Positions 1 to 9,663 of a DNA stretch of 64,000 nucleotides are shown one piece after another. The first letter of the stretch is position 1. Each line of letters begins with the position of its first letter. The notes beneath the pieces were generated by a model, which saw nothing but the letters and a program-made list of their open reading frames with translations, was not told the origin of the DNA and did no database searches. The position numbers and the translations under genes are program-made. This stretch comes from Bacillus sp. 103mf (GTDB taxonomy: Bacteria > Bacillota > Bacilli > Bacillales > Bacillaceae_G): positions 1 to 64,000 of the forward strand of contig NZ_FPAF01000002.1 in assembly GCF_900116295.1 (NCBI RefSeq), written 5' to 3'.

Positions 1-95
1 AGCTGGATCATAAAGAAAAGCGGAAGCGGCTCGCTCAGAACAAGAGGAGACAGAGCTAGACAAAGAGATTGAAAAATTAAAATGGATATATATTT
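1..95. repeat. Family 1 intergenic repeat, right-end fragment with inserted module
   Basis: The segment ends in the conserved family 1 terminus (GAAAAATTAAAATG followed by AT-rich sequence), as also seen near 22585, 37690 and 50925. Before it lies an AAAGAAAAGCG...AGAGCTAGACAAAG module also found near 37560-37680 and, inverted, near 47865-47950. The left part of the element is outside the window. No coding potential is visible in positions 1-163. Confidence 0.6.
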
Positions 96-163
96 AACAA
101 TAAGATGATACTTCATCTTAAAATACTGAGCGGTATACATTCACTTATATGAAAACGAATAAA

Positions 164-196
164 AAACGAAGCGAACGGGACTTCTTCGCTTCGTTT
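164..196 (-). terminator. Rho-independent terminator after spoVIF
   Basis: A 12-bp perfect inverted repeat (AAACGAAGCGAA / TTCGCTTCGTTT) with a 9-nt loop is followed on the minus strand by a T-rich run. It lies about 80 bp beyond the stop codon of the spoVIF-like gene. Confidence 0.8.
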
Positions 197-277
197 GACC
201 AAATATTCCCACAAACAGCTCATATTCATTCCTTCATAGTATCGTATGCAATATATATTACAGTGGTTTCTCGTACT

Positions 278-529
278 TTATTTTTTAAACATTTTACTCA
301 ATGAACTAAAATCAGTTGGCATGTTATTATTAATAATCGCATTTATAATTTGATCTTCTTTTTCTTTTGATACATCTCTTCCTGCCATTGTTGCAACTTG
401 ATGAATTAACTGACGTAATACTTTCTCATCTCGTAAATTTGCATTTTGGACCGAAGAGGCTAATTTAAAAATATCATCTCTATTTACTTTCGCTTCCTTT
501 TCAATATTGTTGAATAAATTGTTATCCAC
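278..529 (-). CDS. spoVIF: Stage VI sporulation protein F-like (SpoVIF/YjcC)
   Basis: This encodes a small soluble protein of 83 residues, almost entirely helical and charged, with the central QNANLRDEKVLRQLIHQVA stretch typical of the SpoVIF/YjcC family, whose B. subtilis member is needed for late spore-coat assembly. I chose the GTG start at 529 because GAGAGG lies 9 nt upstream; a longer open frame to 598 has no ribosome site and would run into the upstream terminator. A sigma-K-like promoter lies just upstream and a terminator separates it from gpsA, so it is probably its own late mother-cell transcription unit. The name comes from remembered family resemblance. Confidence 0.75.
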   Translation of the reverse strand: MDNNLFNNIEKEAKVNRDDIFKLASSVQNANLRDEKVLRQLIHQVATMAGRDVSKEKEDQIINAIINNNMPTDFSSLSKMFKK

Positions 530-559
530 CTTGTTCACCCTCTCATGTAAGCTACACTT

Positions 560-586
560 CATCGTATGCAGAAAATAAAGAATGGT
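560..586 (-). promoter_or_regulatory. Sigma-K-like promoter for spoVIF
   Basis: On the minus strand CATACGATG (560-568, one mismatch to CATANNNTA) is preceded 16 nt upstream by AC (585-586), close to the sigma-K pattern AC-N17-CATANNNTA. It fits the expected late mother-cell expression, but the motif is short and the spacing one base off. Confidence 0.4.
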
Positions 587-601
587 GAAAAAACCCAAAA
601 G

Positions 602-643
602 AAAAAGCTGTACAAATGTTTTTTTACATTTGTACAGCTTTTT
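602..643. terminator. Terminator after gpsA
   Basis: An 18-bp perfect inverted repeat (AAAAAGCTGTACAAATGT and its complement) with a T-rich loop and flanking T runs on both strands abuts the gpsA stop codon. Confidence 0.9.
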
Positions 644-1666
644 TTACAGCAAGTCCGGAATCGCTTCTACTTCGTGTTTACGTACACGTCCCATCAACGT
701 TCCGACAGCATCTTTTACGTTTTTCTCATTAAATAATACATCATATAAAACAGTTGTAATTGGCATTTCTACATCCATTTTCTTAGCCATTTCATACGCT
801 GCTTTCGTTGTCCGTACGCCTTCAACAACCATTCCCATACTATCTAATACTTCTTCTAATGAGCAACCTTTACCAAGCATGTTACCAGCACGCCAATTTC
901 GGCTATGAACGCTCGTACACGTTACAATTAAGTCACCCATACCTGTCAGGCCAGCAAACGTTAATGGGTTCCCACCCATTTCACTTCCTAAACGAGCAAT
1001 TTCTGTTAATCCTCGCGTCATAAGTGCTGCCTTTGCATTATCACCTAAGCCAAGTCCATCAGTAATACCCGCCGCAAGGGCAATAATATTTTTTAACGCC
1101 CCGCCAAGTTCAACTCCAATAATATCTGGGTTTGTATATACACGGAAATAGCTATTCATAAATAAGTCCTGAACCTCTTCAGCTGCTTCCATACGCTTTG
1201 CAGCTGATGTAACTGTTGTAGCTTGACGCAATCCAACTTCTTCTGCATGACTCGGTCCTGATAAGACAACCACATCTCGAATGAGATGTGCCGGAATTTC
1301 TTCTTCAATCACTTCTGAAATACGCTTTGAAGTTCCTGGTTCAATCCCTTTACTCGCATGAATCCATGTAATTGGCTGCGAAACAATTTTTTTCATATTT
1401 TGCAATACTTCTCGATATGCCTTTGTAGGTACAACGAGAAGTACTGTATCTACTCCTACTAATGCCTCTTCTAAGGAAGAGTAAGCAACGATACTGGCTG
1501 GCAGTGTAACCCCCGGAAGATAACGACTATTTTCATGTTTTTCGTTCATTTCATCCATAAGTTCTGCCCGGTTTCCCCAAAGACGTACATCATGGCCGTT
1601 GTCAGCTAATACCATTGCTAACGCCGTTCCCCAGCTACCCGCTCCTACTACTGTGATTTTTTTCAT
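644..1666 (-). CDS. gpsA: Glycerol-3-phosphate dehydrogenase [NAD(P)+]
   Basis: GpsA reduces dihydroxyacetone phosphate to sn-glycerol-3-phosphate for phospholipid and teichoic acid synthesis in the cytosol. The 340-residue product has the family's usual length. It opens with a Rossmann dinucleotide motif VGAGSWGTA (residues 7-15), has SGPSHAEEV near 140, and GALKNIIALAAG around 190, which carries the catalytic lysine. The start has GGAGAGG upstream. It lies 18 bp downstream of der in the same direction, the conserved der-gpsA arrangement of Bacillus, and ends at a strong terminator. Confidence 0.98.
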   Translation of the reverse strand: MKKITVVGAGSWGTALAMVLADNGHDVRLWGNRAELMDEMNEKHENSRYLPGVTLPASIVAYSSLEEALVGVDTVLLVVPTKAYREVLQNMKKIVSQPITWIHASKGIEPGTSKRISEVIEEEIPAHLIRDVVVLSGPSHAEEVGLRQATTVTSAAKRMEAAEEVQDLFMNSYFRVYTNPDIIGVELGGALKNIIALAAGITDGLGLGDNAKAALMTRGLTEIARLGSEMGGNPLTFAGLTGMGDLIVTCTSVHSRNWRAGNMLGKGCSLEEVLDSMGMVVEGVRTTKAAYEMAKKMDVEMPITTVLYDVLFNEKNVKDAVGTLMGRVRKHEVEAIPDLL

Positions 1667-1684
1667 AAAATCACATCCTCTCCA

Positions 1685-2995
1685 TTAGTCTCGTGCTCTT
1701 GCAATAATTTTAATCGGCGTTCCTACGAAACCAAACGCATCGCGCAGACGATTTTTCAAGAAGCGCTCATATGAGAAGTGCAGTAACTCTGGATCATTTA
1801 CGAACACAACAAATGTCGGTGGCTTCACTGCGACTTGTGTTGCATAGAAAATTTTCAAACGTTGTCCATTATGCGTTGGTGTTGGATTCATTGCAACAGC
1901 ATCCATAATCACATCGTTTAATACATTTGTTTGTACACGAATACTATGACTTGCATTTACCTCATTAATAACAGGAAGCAGTGTGTGTGTACGTTTTCTC
2001 GTTTTTGCAGATAAAAATACGATTGGCGCGTATTCTAAAAATTGGAAATGAGCACGAATATTCTCTTCGAATTCCTTCATCGTTTTCTCATCTTTTTCAA
2101 CCGCGTCCCATTTATTCACAACAATAATAACAGCACGACCTGAATCATGGGCATATCCAGCAATTTTTTTATCTTGTTCAATGATTCCTTCTTCACCATC
2201 TAAAACCACTAAAACAACATCAGAGCGTTCAATTGCTCGAAGTGCACGAAGTACACTATATTTTTCTGTGCTTTCATATACTTTTCCTTTTTTGCGCATT
2301 CCTGCTGTATCAATGATAACGTAATCTTGTCCATCTTTACTGTACGGCGTATCAACCGCATCACGTGTAGTACCTGCTACATTACTAACGATTACACGTT
2401 CTTGCCCAAGCAACGCATTTACCATTGATGATTTTCCAACGTTCGGGCGACCAATTAAACAGAATTTAATCGTTTCATCATCGTATGGTTCTTCTTCAAT
2501 TTGTGGAAAATGTTTTGCTACTTCATCTAATAAGTCCCCTAAACCTAAGCCATGTGTTCCAGATATAGGAAACGGCTCCCCAAATCCTAACGCATAAAAA
2601 TCATAAATTTCGCTGCGCATCTCTGGATTATCTACTTTATTCACAGCTAATACAACTGGCTTTTTAGAACGATATAAAATCTTTGCAACTTCTTCATCCG
2701 CAGCTGTTACACCGTCGCGACCATTTGTCATAAAGATGATAACATCAGCCTCATCAATCGCAACTTCTGCTTGTTGACGAATTTGTGTCAAAAATGGCTC
2801 GTCTCCAATATCAATTCCACCCGTATCAATAATGTTAAACTCATGATTTAACCATTCTCCTGCACTATAAATACGATCCCTTGTTACACCAGGGATATCT
2901 TCAACAATCGACACTCTTTCTCCAACAATTCTATTGAAAATCGTAGATTTCCCCACATTTGGGCGCCCTACTATTGCCACTACCGGTTTTGGCAT
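1685..2995 (-). CDS. der: Ribosome biogenesis GTPase Der (EngA)
   Basis: Der is an essential GTPase that helps assemble the 50S ribosomal subunit. The 436-residue protein shows the family's defining tandem G domains: GRPNVGKST at residues 10-18 with DTGG and NKVD motifs, and a second GRPNVGKSS around 183 with DTAG and NKWD, followed by a C-terminal KH-like domain. Length and architecture are normal. AAAGGATG precedes the ATG. It follows the terminator of the yphA-seaA-ypzH unit and is probably transcribed with gpsA. Confidence 0.98.
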   Translation of the reverse strand: MPKPVVAIVGRPNVGKSTIFNRIVGERVSIVEDIPGVTRDRIYSAGEWLNHEFNIIDTGGIDIGDEPFLTQIRQQAEVAIDEADVIIFMTNGRDGVTAADEEVAKILYRSKKPVVLAVNKVDNPEMRSEIYDFYALGFGEPFPISGTHGLGLGDLLDEVAKHFPQIEEEPYDDETIKFCLIGRPNVGKSSMVNALLGQERVIVSNVAGTTRDAVDTPYSKDGQDYVIIDTAGMRKKGKVYESTEKYSVLRALRAIERSDVVLVVLDGEEGIIEQDKKIAGYAHDSGRAVIIVVNKWDAVEKDEKTMKEFEENIRAHFQFLEYAPIVFLSAKTRKRTHTLLPVINEVNASHSIRVQTNVLNDVIMDAVAMNPTPTHNGQRLKIFYATQVAVKPPTFVVFVNDPELLHFSYERFLKNRLRDAFGFVGTPIKIIARARD

Positions 2996-3032
2996 ATACT
3001 TTCATCCTTTCTATTTGCTTCTGTTATTATGT

Positions 3033-3060
3033 AAAAAACCCTTCTTTGTGCAAGAAGGGA
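3033..3060 (-). terminator. Terminator after the yphA-seaA-ypzH unit
   Basis: Minus strand reads CCCTTCTT-GCACA-AAGAAGGG-TTTTTT, a compact GC-closed hairpin with a U run, between ypzH and der. Confidence 0.8.
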
Positions 3061-3115
3061 TTTGCATTCCAGAATATTTCTCTTCATATCAAAACATCTC
3101 ATATTATAACACATT

Positions 3116-3304
3116 TCAAGAATGTTTCACAATAATATATAAATTCTCTTGCAAGCGGTGTGCAATTCCATCTAAAATCGCCTCTAAATTGCTAGCAACA
3201 AACTCCATTTCCTCTACTGTCTCACATACAAATAACGGCGCCCCGCCAGCAAACTTTTCCGGAATTGTTGTAATAACAGCAAGAATACATTTTTCTAATA
3301 TCAT
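3116..3304 (-). CDS. ypzH: YIEGIA-associated capping subunit (YpzH-like)
   Basis: This encodes a 62-residue soluble protein. Its start codon overlaps the stop of the preceding seaA gene by 4 bp (ATGA), so the two are translationally coupled. The position, between the YIEGIA membrane protein and der, and the sequence (AVITTIPEKFAGGAPLFVC) match the small protein annotated as the capping complex subunit for YIEGIA proteins. Its biochemical role is not established by anything visible here; a sporulation role is inferred from its partner. Confidence 0.75.
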   Translation of the reverse strand: MILEKCILAVITTIPEKFAGGAPLFVCETVEEMEFVASNLEAILDGIAHRLQENLYIIVKHS

Positions 3305-4194
3305 CCTTTATCTCCCCTTCCTTTTGGGGCCTCAGAAGACATATGAATCGCACTTTCTAATGTTGGAACATTTCCAATGACCTGAATAGCTTTATTTACA
3401 TCTTGATCTTGCGGCAAAACAAATATGCCTATTCTTCCATCATTTAAGTCACGTTTCGCAAGAGGTACAAGTGCTGGTGTTCCAGAATCTCGATATACAC
3501 CAAGCGCAACAGATATATCATGCAAAATCGCTTGTCTTTGACCAAGGTTTGCCAATGTAACCCTTGCATCAATTGATTTTGGTTTTAAAATAAATCCCAT
3601 ACCATATTTCATAATTTCTTTTTGCCTTGCCGGTAAACCAATATTCATAATATAAATATTATCAACATAAAGACCTGCTCCTTCAAAATGCAATGGAGCA
3701 TGCTCAACTTCAACAAGATCGCGCAGCCGTTTACCAGACATCAACTTTTTCGCGAAAAAGAAACTTATGATTCCAGCTAAAATACCGGCATACCATGATT
3801 TAAATCCTAAATAAGCAAAAGTAGCTACGAAAGATGTTAACATAGCTAAATAATTACGGCTCTCAAATACAATTGCAATTCCCTCAATATATGTGTTCCC
3901 TCTAGGGACAAGTTCATACCCGTCTAATTGCTGCAGTGTATTCCGCTCCATATTACGTACATCACGAAACTGTGATGCTGCTAATGTCAAAAATGTAATA
4001 GCAGAGAAATCCTTTTTCAAAATAGCTGGAATGGCAACCGCCCCAAGAGCAGCCGCAATAATTCCCATGGCAATATGAATAATCTTGCCATGTAAACGAG
4101 TTGGATACTGCCTTGTATCAGTTTGAAGCATTAAAATTCGTGTGACAGTTCCAACAGTTACTCCAAGCAACATAGCTGATGTATACGAGTTCAT
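3301..4194 (-). CDS. seaA: YIEGIA-family sporulation membrane protein (SeaA/YphB)
   Basis: This encodes a 297-residue integral membrane protein carrying the family signature YIEGIA at residues 102-107. Hydrophobic segments lie near residues 5-21, 36-58, 113-130 and 134-150; the C-terminal half is soluble and mixed alpha/beta. B. subtilis SeaA (YphB) is linked to spore envelope assembly. It lies between yphA (3 bp gap) and ypzH (4 bp overlap), a tight three-gene operon. The family call is firm from the signature; the exact function is taken from the B. subtilis homologue. Confidence 0.85.
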   Translation of the reverse strand: MNSYTSAMLLGVTVGTVTRILMLQTDTRQYPTRLHGKIIHIAMGIIAAALGAVAIPAILKKDFSAITFLTLAASQFRDVRNMERNTLQQLDGYELVPRGNTYIEGIAIVFESRNYLAMLTSFVATFAYLGFKSWYAGILAGIISFFFAKKLMSGKRLRDLVEVEHAPLHFEGAGLYVDNIYIMNIGLPARQKEIMKYGMGFILKPKSIDARVTLANLGQRQAILHDISVALGVYRDSGTPALVPLAKRDLNDGRIGIFVLPQDQDVNKAIQVIGNVPTLESAIHMSSEAPKGRGDKG

Positions 4195-4197
4195 AAA

Positions 4198-4797
4198 TTA
4201 ACCTTGCCCCTCCTTCACTTGCTTTTGCTTAAATTGCCCTGTATATGTAATTATTTTTCCAATTCCGTACAAAAGACTAAAGAACATTGTAGACACAGCA
4301 ATCATATTAAAAAATTGTAAACTCCCTAATTGATACGGAAAATTGAATGTCTTTAAAATAAAAGCTACAAACAACTCACCTTGCAACGCCCCTACATATA
4401 AGCCCCATATACGTAATAGACGGTCCCTATGTAATAAAACAGATGTATAAACGAGAATACTACTTAACATCAATGTACGATCTACTACAATCCAAATCGG
4501 ATCATATAATTCAATTAAGGAAAAACTTGCATATAACATCGCGATTATAAGTGCACATAGTAAAGTGTAGATCTTTTTCCATACTGAATATGCCGCAATC
4601 CCAATAAAAGAGATTCCACCTAACAAAAGGGCATTTACCGATATTGTAATAGAAGCAACTGAAATCACTGTTTGCGAACAAATAATCAATAATAAAATGA
4701 CCGCACTAAGTCTGAGTCTAACTGTATCTTTTCTCCAAAAAAACGTCGTAACAATCCAGCCCATCCACGCTAAAAAATAAAAATAACCACCTTCCAA
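4198..4797 (-). CDS. yphA: YphA-like multispanning membrane protein
   Basis: This encodes a very hydrophobic protein of 199 residues with about six membrane segments and a short charged C-terminus. I chose the TTG start at 4797 because AGGAGGTG sits 5 nt upstream; the upstream in-frame ATG at 4821 has no ribosome site. It is the first gene of the yphA-seaA-ypzH operon. Position and hydrophobicity match B. subtilis YphA, whose function is unknown. Confidence 0.75.
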   Translation of the reverse strand: MEGGYFYFLAWMGWIVTTFFWRKDTVRLRLSAVILLLIICSQTVISVASITISVNALLLGGISFIGIAAYSVWKKIYTLLCALIIAMLYASFSLIELYDPIWIVVDRTLMLSSILVYTSVLLHRDRLLRIWGLYVGALQGELFVAFILKTFNFPYQLGSLQFFNMIAVSTMFFSLLYGIGKIITYTGQFKQKQVKEGQG

Positions 4798-4913
4798 GTT
4801 AACACCTCCTATTATTTCCATTATGGGGATATTTCATGAAAAATAATCGTCTTCTATCGCTGCATATTTTTAAAAATAACAGCAACACTTTGTACTAAGG
4901 AGGTGGGAACACC

Positions 4914-5048
4914 ATGGGTAAAGATCGTCAAGAAAAGAAATTGAAACAATCGCGACGCGTAGAATCTGATCGCAGCCAATCATTACAATATCCAGGTGCA
5001 ACAGGACTCGATACACCGGAGCAAGCAAGAAGACAAAATCAACATTAA
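4914..5048 (+). CDS. ypzI: YpzI family small protein
   Basis: A 44-residue highly charged protein beginning MGKDRQEKKLKQSRRVESDR and containing a YPGAT motif, which I recognise as the YpzI family of Bacillus. The ribosome site is very strong (AAGGAGGTGGGAACACC before ATG), and a perfect terminator follows 1 bp after the stop, so the gene is a complete monocistronic unit despite its size. Its function is unknown. It diverges from the yphA operon. Confidence 0.85.
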   Translation: MGKDRQEKKLKQSRRVESDRSQSLQYPGATGLDTPEQARRQNQH

Positions 5049-5049
5049 A

Positions 5050-5088
5050 ACAAAGAAACAGCCAACATATCGTTGGCTGTTTCTTTGT
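5050..5088 (+). terminator. Terminator after ypzI
   Basis: A 17-bp perfect stem (ACAAAGAAACAGCCAAC and complement) with a 5-nt loop starts directly after the ypzI stop codon. Confidence 0.9.
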
Positions 5089-5090
5089 AT

Positions 5091-5290
5091 ATATAAATCC
5101 ATTTTGATTTTCCAACATGTAAATCGCTGTTATGCAGAACAAAAAGTGACCTACACTCGCTTTATCCCTTTGTTTTAAACCTTGCATGTGGCAGGAAAAG
5201 GCCTAGGCCGCTTCTATGCATGGCTAGATGCTCTCGTCCGCCTAAAAAGAAGGAGTTTGTGTTCGTTTTTTAATTTATATTCATACATAT
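5091..5290. repeat. Family 1 intergenic repeat (bcr-type), full length
   Basis: This ~200-bp element contains the family 1 blocks: CATTTTGATTTTYCAACATRTAA at the left, GCTGTTATGCAGAA, CTTTGTTTTAAACCTTGCATGTGGCAGGAAAAGG, CCGCTTCTATGCATGG, GCTCTCGTCCGCCTAAAA, and GTTTTTTAATTTATAT at the right. Its outer ends are imperfect inverted repeats. It fills the gap between ypzI and the 3' end of the LuxR-type regulator. Confidence 0.8.
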
Positions 5291-5296
5291 AAATAC

Positions 5297-7861
5297 TTAC
5301 TGTATAATCCCTTCTTCTGTGGCTTTCTTTATTGCTTCAACACGATTAGATACATGAAGCTTCGAATATATGTTAATAATGTGTGTCTTAACTGTCGAAA
5401 GAGATATGCACAATTGTTCACCAATCTTTTTATTTGATGCCCCAGTCGCAAGAACCTTCAATACTTCTAATTCTCTATTACTTAAAAGAACATTCTCTTT
5501 ATCATAATTTCCTAACTGTAATAACACATATAAAAATCCCCTCTCTCCCTCATTTAAATCTTGTAATCGTTCTTCTTTCAATAACATCAATAATACTTGC
5601 GTCTGTTTATCTAGCCTTTTATAAGGTAATAAAATATGATTTTCATAACTATAATGTATTGCTTCTCTTAATAAATTTAAAAGCTCTCGTTTATATTTTG
5701 GCAACTCATTTCCTAAAATAGTCACTTTTAATAACAGTGCTTCTATTAATAATATCTTCATTTTATATTTCCTTGTAAATTCCGCAATGTCATCAAGTAA
5801 TTGTAATGATTCTTGTATATGCCCTTTCCGCAATAAAATCTGAGCATATAACAATTTATCTTCAGTTCGTAATTTCTTTTTTTCGTTTTTTTGTTGATAT
5901 ATGGGAACAAATTGATCTAATTGCTGTACATACTCTTCATCAACATGTATTGCATACTTTAACAAAGAAGATAGAAATGCTTCATTTTGATATGTATCAA
6001 ATGTTTGTAATTTCTGAATCGTTTCTTTCGCTTGCTGTTTATCACCTTTCAGAAATTGAAGTTCCATTAAATTATATAAATAAGGTTTTCCTAATGCAGC
6101 TTCGTCATCTTGTACATGTTGTAATGATTTTTCAGCCTCATCCAATTGTAAACGTTTTAAATAAATACCCGTAATTCCAATATGACAAGTTACTTTGAGA
6201 GCTGATAAAAATGGATGTTGTTCAACCACCTCAAAAAGCTGATTATATAACCGCTCACACTCTTTTAAATCTCCTAAATCCTCTTTAATCTGGCATAAAG
6301 AACTTAAAATGCCCATTTTGACATATGGATTTTTCATTCTCTTCTCAAGCATAGACGCTTTATCAAGCACATATAGTGCATCCTTGATTCGCTCCTGAAA
6401 CCACAGAAAAAATGATAATTCTACATAAATAATTGCCTTGGTTACATCACTTATATCCATGTCTTCAATTTCATCTATAAACAAAACATCTAATTGTAAA
6501 TTTTCTTCCTCAATTAAAGCCTTGCAAAATGCGAATACCTTCCAAGGATGATGACCACTTTCCCCTTCGTACACGGTATTTAATATTTCTGTGCACTGCT
6601 CAAACTCCATATTACAATAATGGTAAAAAATGAGTTGAAATGCCATCTCTTTATTTTGCACAATACACGTTAACGGAATATGTCGCAAATAGCTCCAGCC
6701 TTGCGGGTTTTGCCCGTGTATTTCAATTTTTCTCAAAGCAGCCTCATAACATTGCATCTCTAATAATTGTTTTATACACTCCTCAAAATCACCGCATTGT
6801 TCGTATACTTCTGCCGCTCGTAAACGTAGCTTCTTTTGCGTCTCGATTTCTAGCCGCTCAAAAGAATGTTGTAAAAACTGTTGAAAAATAGCGTGATAAC
6901 GATATATTCCACGATCTTCATCAAGATTAATTATAAATAAATGTTTTTGAAATAGACGTGTAATCATCTCTTTTGTACCTTGTTTTTCCAATAACTTATT
7001 ACAAATTTCCTCATTAAAATAACTTAAGATAGATGTTTTTACGAGGAAATCTTTTTCTTCTTCTTCCAGGGCATCTAAAATCTCTTTCGATAAATAGGTA
7101 ATCATATATTTATTCAGCACTTTCATATGCTGCATACAATCATTTTTATGATAAGAACGTGCAAGCGCAATTAACTGAAGACCACCAATCCATCCTTCTG
7201 CCACCATGTTCATATCATGAATTACCCCATAATTTAGATCCATCTTCAATGTATCTTTAATAAATCGAAAACCTTCATCTGCTGATAACTTTAATTCTTC
7301 TTCTCCAATTTCTAATAATCTTCCTGAAATGAGAAAATCACCTACATAAAAAGCAGGTTCTTCTCTCGTTAATAAAACAATGCGAACATTTTCTGAGGAA
7401 TGCTTCAAGAAATATTCCATCGTCTTATTAACATCAACATCCGTTATATAGTGAAAATCATCAATAATAATCGTAATATCATCTTTTGTACTTAGTAGAT
7501 TAATCAAAGATACAATAATACGTTTTATATCATCTTTATGCATAATCATCTGAAATAAAGAAATAATGTCTTCTATTTCTTCAATATATACACGCATACT
7601 TTCTAACATATAGTACCAAAAAGAAAATACATTATTATTCTCTTTATCTAGAGTAATCCAGGTAATTGCAAATTCTGGGTTTTCTTTGACAAAAGAAGAG
7701 CATATAGTCGTTTTTCCACTACCGGCCGATCCTTTCACAACTACAAGCTTATAATCGCACAATGTTTCTAATTTTTTAAATAATTTTTCTCTACGTACAT
7801 AATTTTTCCTTGGCGTTGGAGTCATTAATTTTGTAGAAATGATTTGAAATTCTCTCTTCAT
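5297..7861 (-). CDS. Large ATP-binding LuxR (LAL/MalT-like) regulator
   Basis: This encodes an 854-residue signal-transduction ATPase and DNA-binding regulator. Residues 44-51 form a P-loop (GSAGSGKT), with IIIDDFHYI as Walker B near residue 130, a winged-helix/NACHT-like region to about 350, a long stretch of TPR-like helical repeats, and a C-terminal LuxR-type helix-turn-helix (LSNRELEVLKVLATG...STVKTHIINIYSKL, about 790-845). This is the MalT/LAL layout. The start has AAGGTGATGAA upstream. It lies 64 bp after an ABC-2 exporter operon in the same orientation, so it probably regulates the exporter and itself. The inducer is unknown. Confidence 0.9.
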   Translation of the reverse strand: MKREFQIISTKLMTPTPRKNYVRREKLFKKLETLCDYKLVVVKGSAGSGKTTICSSFVKENPEFAITWITLDKENNNVFSFWYYMLESMRVYIEEIEDIISLFQMIMHKDDIKRIIVSLINLLSTKDDITIIIDDFHYITDVDVNKTMEYFLKHSSENVRIVLLTREEPAFYVGDFLISGRLLEIGEEELKLSADEGFRFIKDTLKMDLNYGVIHDMNMVAEGWIGGLQLIALARSYHKNDCMQHMKVLNKYMITYLSKEILDALEEEEKDFLVKTSILSYFNEEICNKLLEKQGTKEMITRLFQKHLFIINLDEDRGIYRYHAIFQQFLQHSFERLEIETQKKLRLRAAEVYEQCGDFEECIKQLLEMQCYEAALRKIEIHGQNPQGWSYLRHIPLTCIVQNKEMAFQLIFYHYCNMEFEQCTEILNTVYEGESGHHPWKVFAFCKALIEEENLQLDVLFIDEIEDMDISDVTKAIIYVELSFFLWFQERIKDALYVLDKASMLEKRMKNPYVKMGILSSLCQIKEDLGDLKECERLYNQLFEVVEQHPFLSALKVTCHIGITGIYLKRLQLDEAEKSLQHVQDDEAALGKPYLYNLMELQFLKGDKQQAKETIQKLQTFDTYQNEAFLSSLLKYAIHVDEEYVQQLDQFVPIYQQKNEKKKLRTEDKLLYAQILLRKGHIQESLQLLDDIAEFTRKYKMKILLIEALLLKVTILGNELPKYKRELLNLLREAIHYSYENHILLPYKRLDKQTQVLLMLLKEERLQDLNEGERGFLYVLLQLGNYDKENVLLSNRELEVLKVLATGASNKKIGEQLCISLSTVKTHIINIYSKLHVSNRVEAIKKATEEGIIQ

Positions 7862-7925
7862 TTCATCACCTTATTATTTTCTTTATGCATTTTATTTCCA
7901 TTTTATATGGTTAACATAGCAAATA

Positions 7926-8912
7926 TCAATATCGACCTTCCTGTACTCTTTTTTTACAAATAATTATACTGAGCATAAAGAATAACAAGATAATAAAACT
8001 TATATACGTAATTGCGCCTCCATACCGTGCTATATTATAACCATTTTCAACACCATCAATAATCGAAAGATACTGCTTTTGCGGCAAAATTTGCACAAAC
8101 CAATCAACTATCCCGTCATTTTGCTTTAAAGCAAAGAAGGACCCTGACAGAATAGAAGTAAAAACAATAATGGAAGAAGACAACATCATTGTATTGTCAG
8201 TAGTTTCTATAATTGTACTCATAAATAACGAAAAAGATGTTGCGATCATAACAAGGATAGCCAATAAATAACTATATTCTAAATAACTGAACCCTATATT
8301 TACCTGAAACACTATCTTCTCGACGATTAAAATAAGCAATGTTGGAATATATACAATAAAGAATGTAAAAAGGAAATGTGCAAATAAATAATGATGAATA
8401 CGTATAGGAGAAGATACAATACGAGTAAAGGTACGATTTTCCTTATCTTCTGTAAAAAAACTCATAAACATGATACTCTCTAGTAATACAAACATACAGA
8501 GATAACCCAAAATATTCGTACCTACCTTTCTAACTTCATTTTGATGAAACGAACCAATACTTTTTTGTTGAAATGCCCTCTCGATTTTTTCCTTGAAATC
8601 ATGTTCTTTAATTGTCTTTACCTCTATTTGTCCGTTTTCTTTCGGAATAACTGCTGCATCGTATTTTTTTATTACAAATTCAGACATACTTGGAATTTTA
8701 TTTATGTTTTTAATATGAAACCCTTCTACATGTATATCATTCTTACCCTCTTGTGTTACATAAGCGATATTCCCTTTCATTTCAAATTTGGAAGTAAAGT
8801 AGATGGCAAGTGATATAGAAATAAACGTAAGGAGAATCGTTAACAGTATATAATTCTTTTTACTAATAGCTCGCCGGATATTATGACGAAAAACAATTAA
8901 AATCTCGTTCAT
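7926..8912 (-). CDS. ABC-2 type exporter permease, subunit 2
   Basis: This encodes a 328-residue membrane protein with one N-terminal transmembrane segment (about 20-40), an extracellular domain to about 160, and five further C-terminal segments, the arrangement of ABC-2 permeases. It overlaps the preceding permease gene by 4 bp (ATGA) and has AAGGTGGAG before its ATG. With the ATPase and the other permease it should form a heteromeric exporter. The substrate is unknown; ABC-2 systems of this size commonly export peptides or lipophilic compounds. Confidence 0.85.
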   Translation of the reverse strand: MNEILIVFRHNIRRAISKKNYILLTILLTFISISLAIYFTSKFEMKGNIAYVTQEGKNDIHVEGFHIKNINKIPSMSEFVIKKYDAAVIPKENGQIEVKTIKEHDFKEKIERAFQQKSIGSFHQNEVRKVGTNILGYLCMFVLLESIMFMSFFTEDKENRTFTRIVSSPIRIHHYLFAHFLFTFFIVYIPTLLILIVEKIVFQVNIGFSYLEYSYLLAILVMIATSFSLFMSTIIETTDNTMMLSSSIIVFTSILSGSFFALKQNDGIVDWFVQILPQKQYLSIIDGVENGYNIARYGGAITYISFIILLFFMLSIIICKKRVQEGRY

Positions 8913-9652
8913 ATATAATTCTCCACCTTAAATAGAAATTTACAACCAACTAACCCAAAACAAGTTAACAAAACTAACACACTGCCTGTTGTAAGGAAAA
9001 GGCTAAAATCTTGATCATATATGATCTTCATCACACAGTCTACAACCCACTTTACTGGTGAAATATATGATATTGTCCGAACAGTTTCCCCTAATCCATC
9101 AAGAGAAAAGAATACTCCTCCTAAAATTGCTAAAGCATTATTTAACAAACTTAATATTTTATTCGTTACCTCTTCACTTTTAAACATACAGCAAAACAAC
9201 ACACCAATAACCGCTGATAAAAAATTAAACAACAACATAATGATAATGATATAGCCAACATTCCTTCCTCCGAATGTTACATGCAGGCCTATATGAGCTA
9301 CATACATGACAAATAAATAACAAACAGATGTAAAAGTAAATGTAGCTAATATTTTCGACAAATACAGATAAGAAACACGAATTGGGCTATACATAACTCG
9401 TAAATTACTATTTTTCAACCTTTTCTCCATAAAACTATTAGAAGCTGTCATAGATACATTCAAAATGCCATATATCAAAATTGTAACGCCATAATAATCA
9501 TAGGAGGTAATCTCACTTTCTCCGTATCTACCATTGCTCAAATAACCAAAAATTAATATAAATAAAATTGGAGAAATTGTATTTGTTAGTAAAAGTACTG
9601 GATTCATAATAATATTAACTACATCACGTTTATATAACACAAAGAAATCCAT
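8909..9652 (-). CDS. ABC-2 type exporter permease, subunit 1
   Basis: This encodes a 247-residue permease with about six transmembrane segments and no large extracellular loop, of the ABC-2 type. The open frame extends to a TTG at 9667, but AAGGTG lies 6 nt from the ATG at 9652, which I prefer; the ATG at 9655 is also possible. It follows the ATPase gene by 11 bp and overlaps the next permease by 4 bp, so translation is probably coupled. Confidence 0.85.
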   Translation of the reverse strand: MDFFVLYKRDVVNIIMNPVLLLTNTISPILFILIFGYLSNGRYGESEITSYDYYGVTILIYGILNVSMTASNSFMEKRLKNSNLRVMYSPIRVSYLYLSKILATFTFTSVCYLFVMYVAHIGLHVTFGGRNVGYIIIIMLLFNFLSAVIGVLFCCMFKSEEVTNKILSLLNNALAILGGVFFSLDGLGETVRTISYISPVKWVVDCVMKIIYDQDFSLFLTTGSVLVLLTCFGLVGCKFLFKVENYI

Positions 9653-9663
9653 CATTTTCACCT

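Noticed and set aside
4870-5187. Minus-strand open frame opposite ypzI
   Set aside because: It reads through the ypzI terminator and a family 1 repeat and has no plausible start; ypzI on the other strand has a strong ribosome site.
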